DNA of 64,000 bases, taken from contig NZ_LVYD01000061.1 in assembly GCF_002077945.1 (NCBI RefSeq), forward strand, positions 50,663 to 114,662. The letters run 5' to 3'. A model generated the notes under the pieces. That model was given only the letters and a program-made list of their open reading frames with translations. It was not told the origin of the DNA and made no database searches. Source of the DNA: Niastella vici. Its GTDB lineage: Bacteria; Bacteroidota; Bacteroidia; Chitinophagales; Chitinophagaceae. Positions 62,236-64,000 of this stretch are shown piece by piece; within the stretch, counting starts at the first letter, position 1; each line of letters starts with the position of its first letter. The position numbers were made by a program, and so were the translations under genes.

Positions 62236-63489
62236 TCAGGAGGGCTTTACGATGTCCATCAGACTAGTAAAGCCTTCTTTCTTTAAGTAGCTTTTACTCA
62301 GTGCTCGTCTAAGTAATGGACTTTGTACGCTTCGCCATTTCCCTTTGCGGGTATTACCCCATTGGTAGGCTTGATTGGGCGATATACCCAACTTCGTCAG
62401 TCCTTCGATTCTGGTTCGGGTCCTTTTCCATTGCTGCCAGTAGCATAGGCGGATGCGGCTCCTCACCCATCTGTCCAGATCCTCAAACACCGTTCTTGCG
62501 TCGCTTAGTCTAAAGTAATGACCCCATCCCTGATTTAGTTGACGGATGCGCTCCAGCCGCAGTGACATACTATAAGGTTTGCTTCTACATGTAATTACAC
62601 GGATTTTATCCTTATACGCTGCAATGCTTTTGCGGTGAACGCTAAGCCCCTTTTCTCCTTTCCGGTGGTAAAAGGTAAACCCCGGCAACTTCATCTACCA
62701 TGGGCGGGTTACACTGCTCTTTTCGGTATTTACCTTTAGCTTCAATTCCTTCTCTATGTAACGGGTTATGCTTTCCTTTACACGATCTCCAGAACGTTTG
62801 CTCTTTACGTAAATACTACAGTCATCGGCATACCTTACATATCGGAGGCCTCGCTTTTCCAGCTCTTTGTCCAGTTTATCAAGGATAATATTTGACAATA
62901 GGGGACTTAGCGGGCCGCCTTGAGGAACGCCTTGTTTGCAGGGTATGCGGTTTGTTCCCTCTACTATCTCACTTCGAAGTATTTTGTGGATCAGCTTTAG
63001 CACTCGCTTGTCCGTTATTCGACGGCTTAGCTCGTTCATCAGGTAGTCATGGTTGACACGATCAAAGAACTGCGACAGATCAAGGTCTACTACATGGCTG
63101 TAACCAGCATTGATGTATTCCTTTGCCTTCAAGGCTGCCTGATGTGCGTTCTTTTCACTGCGGAACCCATAACTGTTTTCTGAGAACGTAGGCTCGTATT
63201 GTTTCACTAATACTTGCGAGATAGACTGCTGGATCAGCCGGTCCATGTACGCGGGTATCCCTAAATGTCGTTCACCTCCATTGGGTTTGGGGATCGTTAC
63301 TCGCTTTACTGCTCCAGGTTGGTAGCTCCCATTTTCCAGTTGGAGTTTGACCTGTGCCCAGTCTCGTTGTAACTGAGACTGGAAGTCTCCGGCTTCTACT
63401 CCATCTATGCCGGCAGCTCCTTTGTTGCCAACCACACGGTCGTAAGCAGCTAGCATGTTTGACCTGCTTAAGATTTCTTCCAATAACAT
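62236..63489 (-). pseudogene. ltrA: Group II intron reverse transcriptase/maturase, interrupted by one TAG codon
   Basis: Residues 1-264 (63489-62698) contain the reverse transcriptase: NKGAAGIDGVEAGDF, PKPNGGERHLGIPAYMDRLIQQ, YGFRSEKNAHQAA, VDLDLSQFFDRVNH, KQGVPQGGPLSPLLSNIILD and the catalytic RYADDCSIYV. A TAG at 62695-62697 stops the frame after SVTRPW. The next codon is ATG and the same frame continues for 152 residues (MKLPGFTFYHRKG, then the maturase domain GWGHYFRLSDARTVFEDLDRWVRSRIR) to 62236. Intact relatives have a continuous K-x-LGF region here. The combined length, about 416 codons, is normal. Single nonsense mutation is the simplest explanation; translation of the two halves separately is possible but less likely. 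Confidence 0.85.
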
Positions 63490-64000
63490 TCCATCTACTT
63501 TTTTTTCTCCTGTTTCCTTGTTTCCTTCCTTCTTTCAAGATGTCGCTCAGCGCTCCCTGGTACCCTTCTGCTTCCAGCATAGCTCTTGCAGGGCAGCTCT
63601 CCATTCGAAGTTTTCTGCTTTCTTTACGATCATCCCATTTCCGGAGATACTCCGCGGACGTTTAATGTTCGGCCCTTCTCCCGCTGGTGCGGGATACTAT
63701 GGCTTCGGCTGACTTCTGTTAAACGAGCATATATCACTATATGCTCTTGCTCCTTCGGGCGGCGCTTCTCCCTCCGTCCACGGTTTAACAGATCTCCCCG
63801 GGTAAGATGCGCAAACTTTCTCTCCATATACCTGTCAGATATACAACTACCTGTTTCGGATAGTTTAGGGCTTTGTTTTGATTTGCAAACTCGCCCACAG
63901 ATAATTGCCTCATCCGCCTCCTGTTCGTCAGGCCGGAGATTTACCGCCGGCTTCCTTCAGATTCCTCCTCACGGAGGACACCCTTGCCTTTGGTTAACGC

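Larger units (their letters stand above)
62139..64000 (-). mobile_element. Group II intron, 5' end outside the window
   Basis: The minus strand shows a group II intron: a structured RNA segment (from 64000 to about 63500, with paired GC-rich arms such as TCCTCCGTGAGGAGGA and GCCGGCGGTAAATCTCCGGC), then a reverse transcriptase/maturase frame (63489-62236), then domain V- and VI-like hairpins (62218-62141). The 3' end is inferred at about 62139 after CCTACTCGAT, the usual end of such introns. The 5' end (normally GTGYG) and the 5' exon lie beyond 64000. Its reverse transcriptase has an in-frame stop, so movement without a helper is doubtful. Confidence 0.85.

Overview
The window is from a Bacteroidota chromosome, most likely a soil or plant-associated member of the Chitinophagaceae type. 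Evidence: two SusC/SusD outer-membrane pairs, two hybrid two-component regulators with beta-propeller sensors, BACON and IPT/TIG surface proteins, lipoprotein signals, and promoter -7 boxes of the Bacteroidota form TAnnTTTG. Family placement is by gene style only; no ribosomal RNA is present.

Positions 1-47,500 are one polysaccharide utilization locus (PUL), entirely on the minus strand. In transcription order: hybrid sensor/regulator (47467-43355); a broken GH2 gene followed by GH3, SGNH-type esterase, GH2, GH2, GH127/GH146 and GH29 (43225-30318); SusC, SusD, an IPT surface glycan-binding protein and BACON-GH5 (29956-22065); GH43, GH39 and acyltransferase (21821-17444); GH31, second SusC/SusD and a small surface lipoprotein (17204-8608); GH97 (8319-6382); GH95 plus a zinc dehydrogenase (6114-2540); and the N-terminal part of a second hybrid regulator running off the left edge. 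BACON-GH5, IPT glycan-binding protein, alpha-xylosidase-like GH31, GH43, GH3, GH2 and two fucosidase families together point to decorated (fucosylated, galactosylated, possibly arabinosylated and acetylated) xyloglucan. Surface GH5 would cut the backbone, SusCD import the oligosaccharides, and the periplasmic exo-enzymes strip the side chains.

The clearest new signal is regulatory. Five of the six enzyme/transport promoters in the PUL share a 69-bp module: two direct repeats AAATGTTnCA (plus-strand reading) exactly 22 bp apart, then 27-28 bp to a TAGTTTTA/G-like -7 box. This is a strong candidate operator for the AraC-type domain of the 43355-47467 regulator. The GH95-dehydrogenase operon lacks it. 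Strong hairpin terminators separate the transcription units.

Positions 47,500-55,100 hold a membrane protein, an SMP-30-type lactonase, a small exported protein, a cytochrome c / porin / cytochrome c operon, a membrane-anchored winged-helix regulator, and two truncated genes meeting tail to tail. Positions 55,100-55,800 are non-coding with a large palindromic element. Positions 55,800-61,800 carry a plus-strand group of two short-chain dehydrogenases, a TMEM175-like channel, an exported alpha/beta hydrolase, an exported enoyl-CoA hydratase-like protein, an NTF2-fold protein, a small monooxygenase and an AraC regulator; it looks more AT-rich than the PUL. The right end has a decayed RhuM-family fragment and a group II intron whose reverse transcriptase is interrupted by one in-frame stop; the intron runs off the window.
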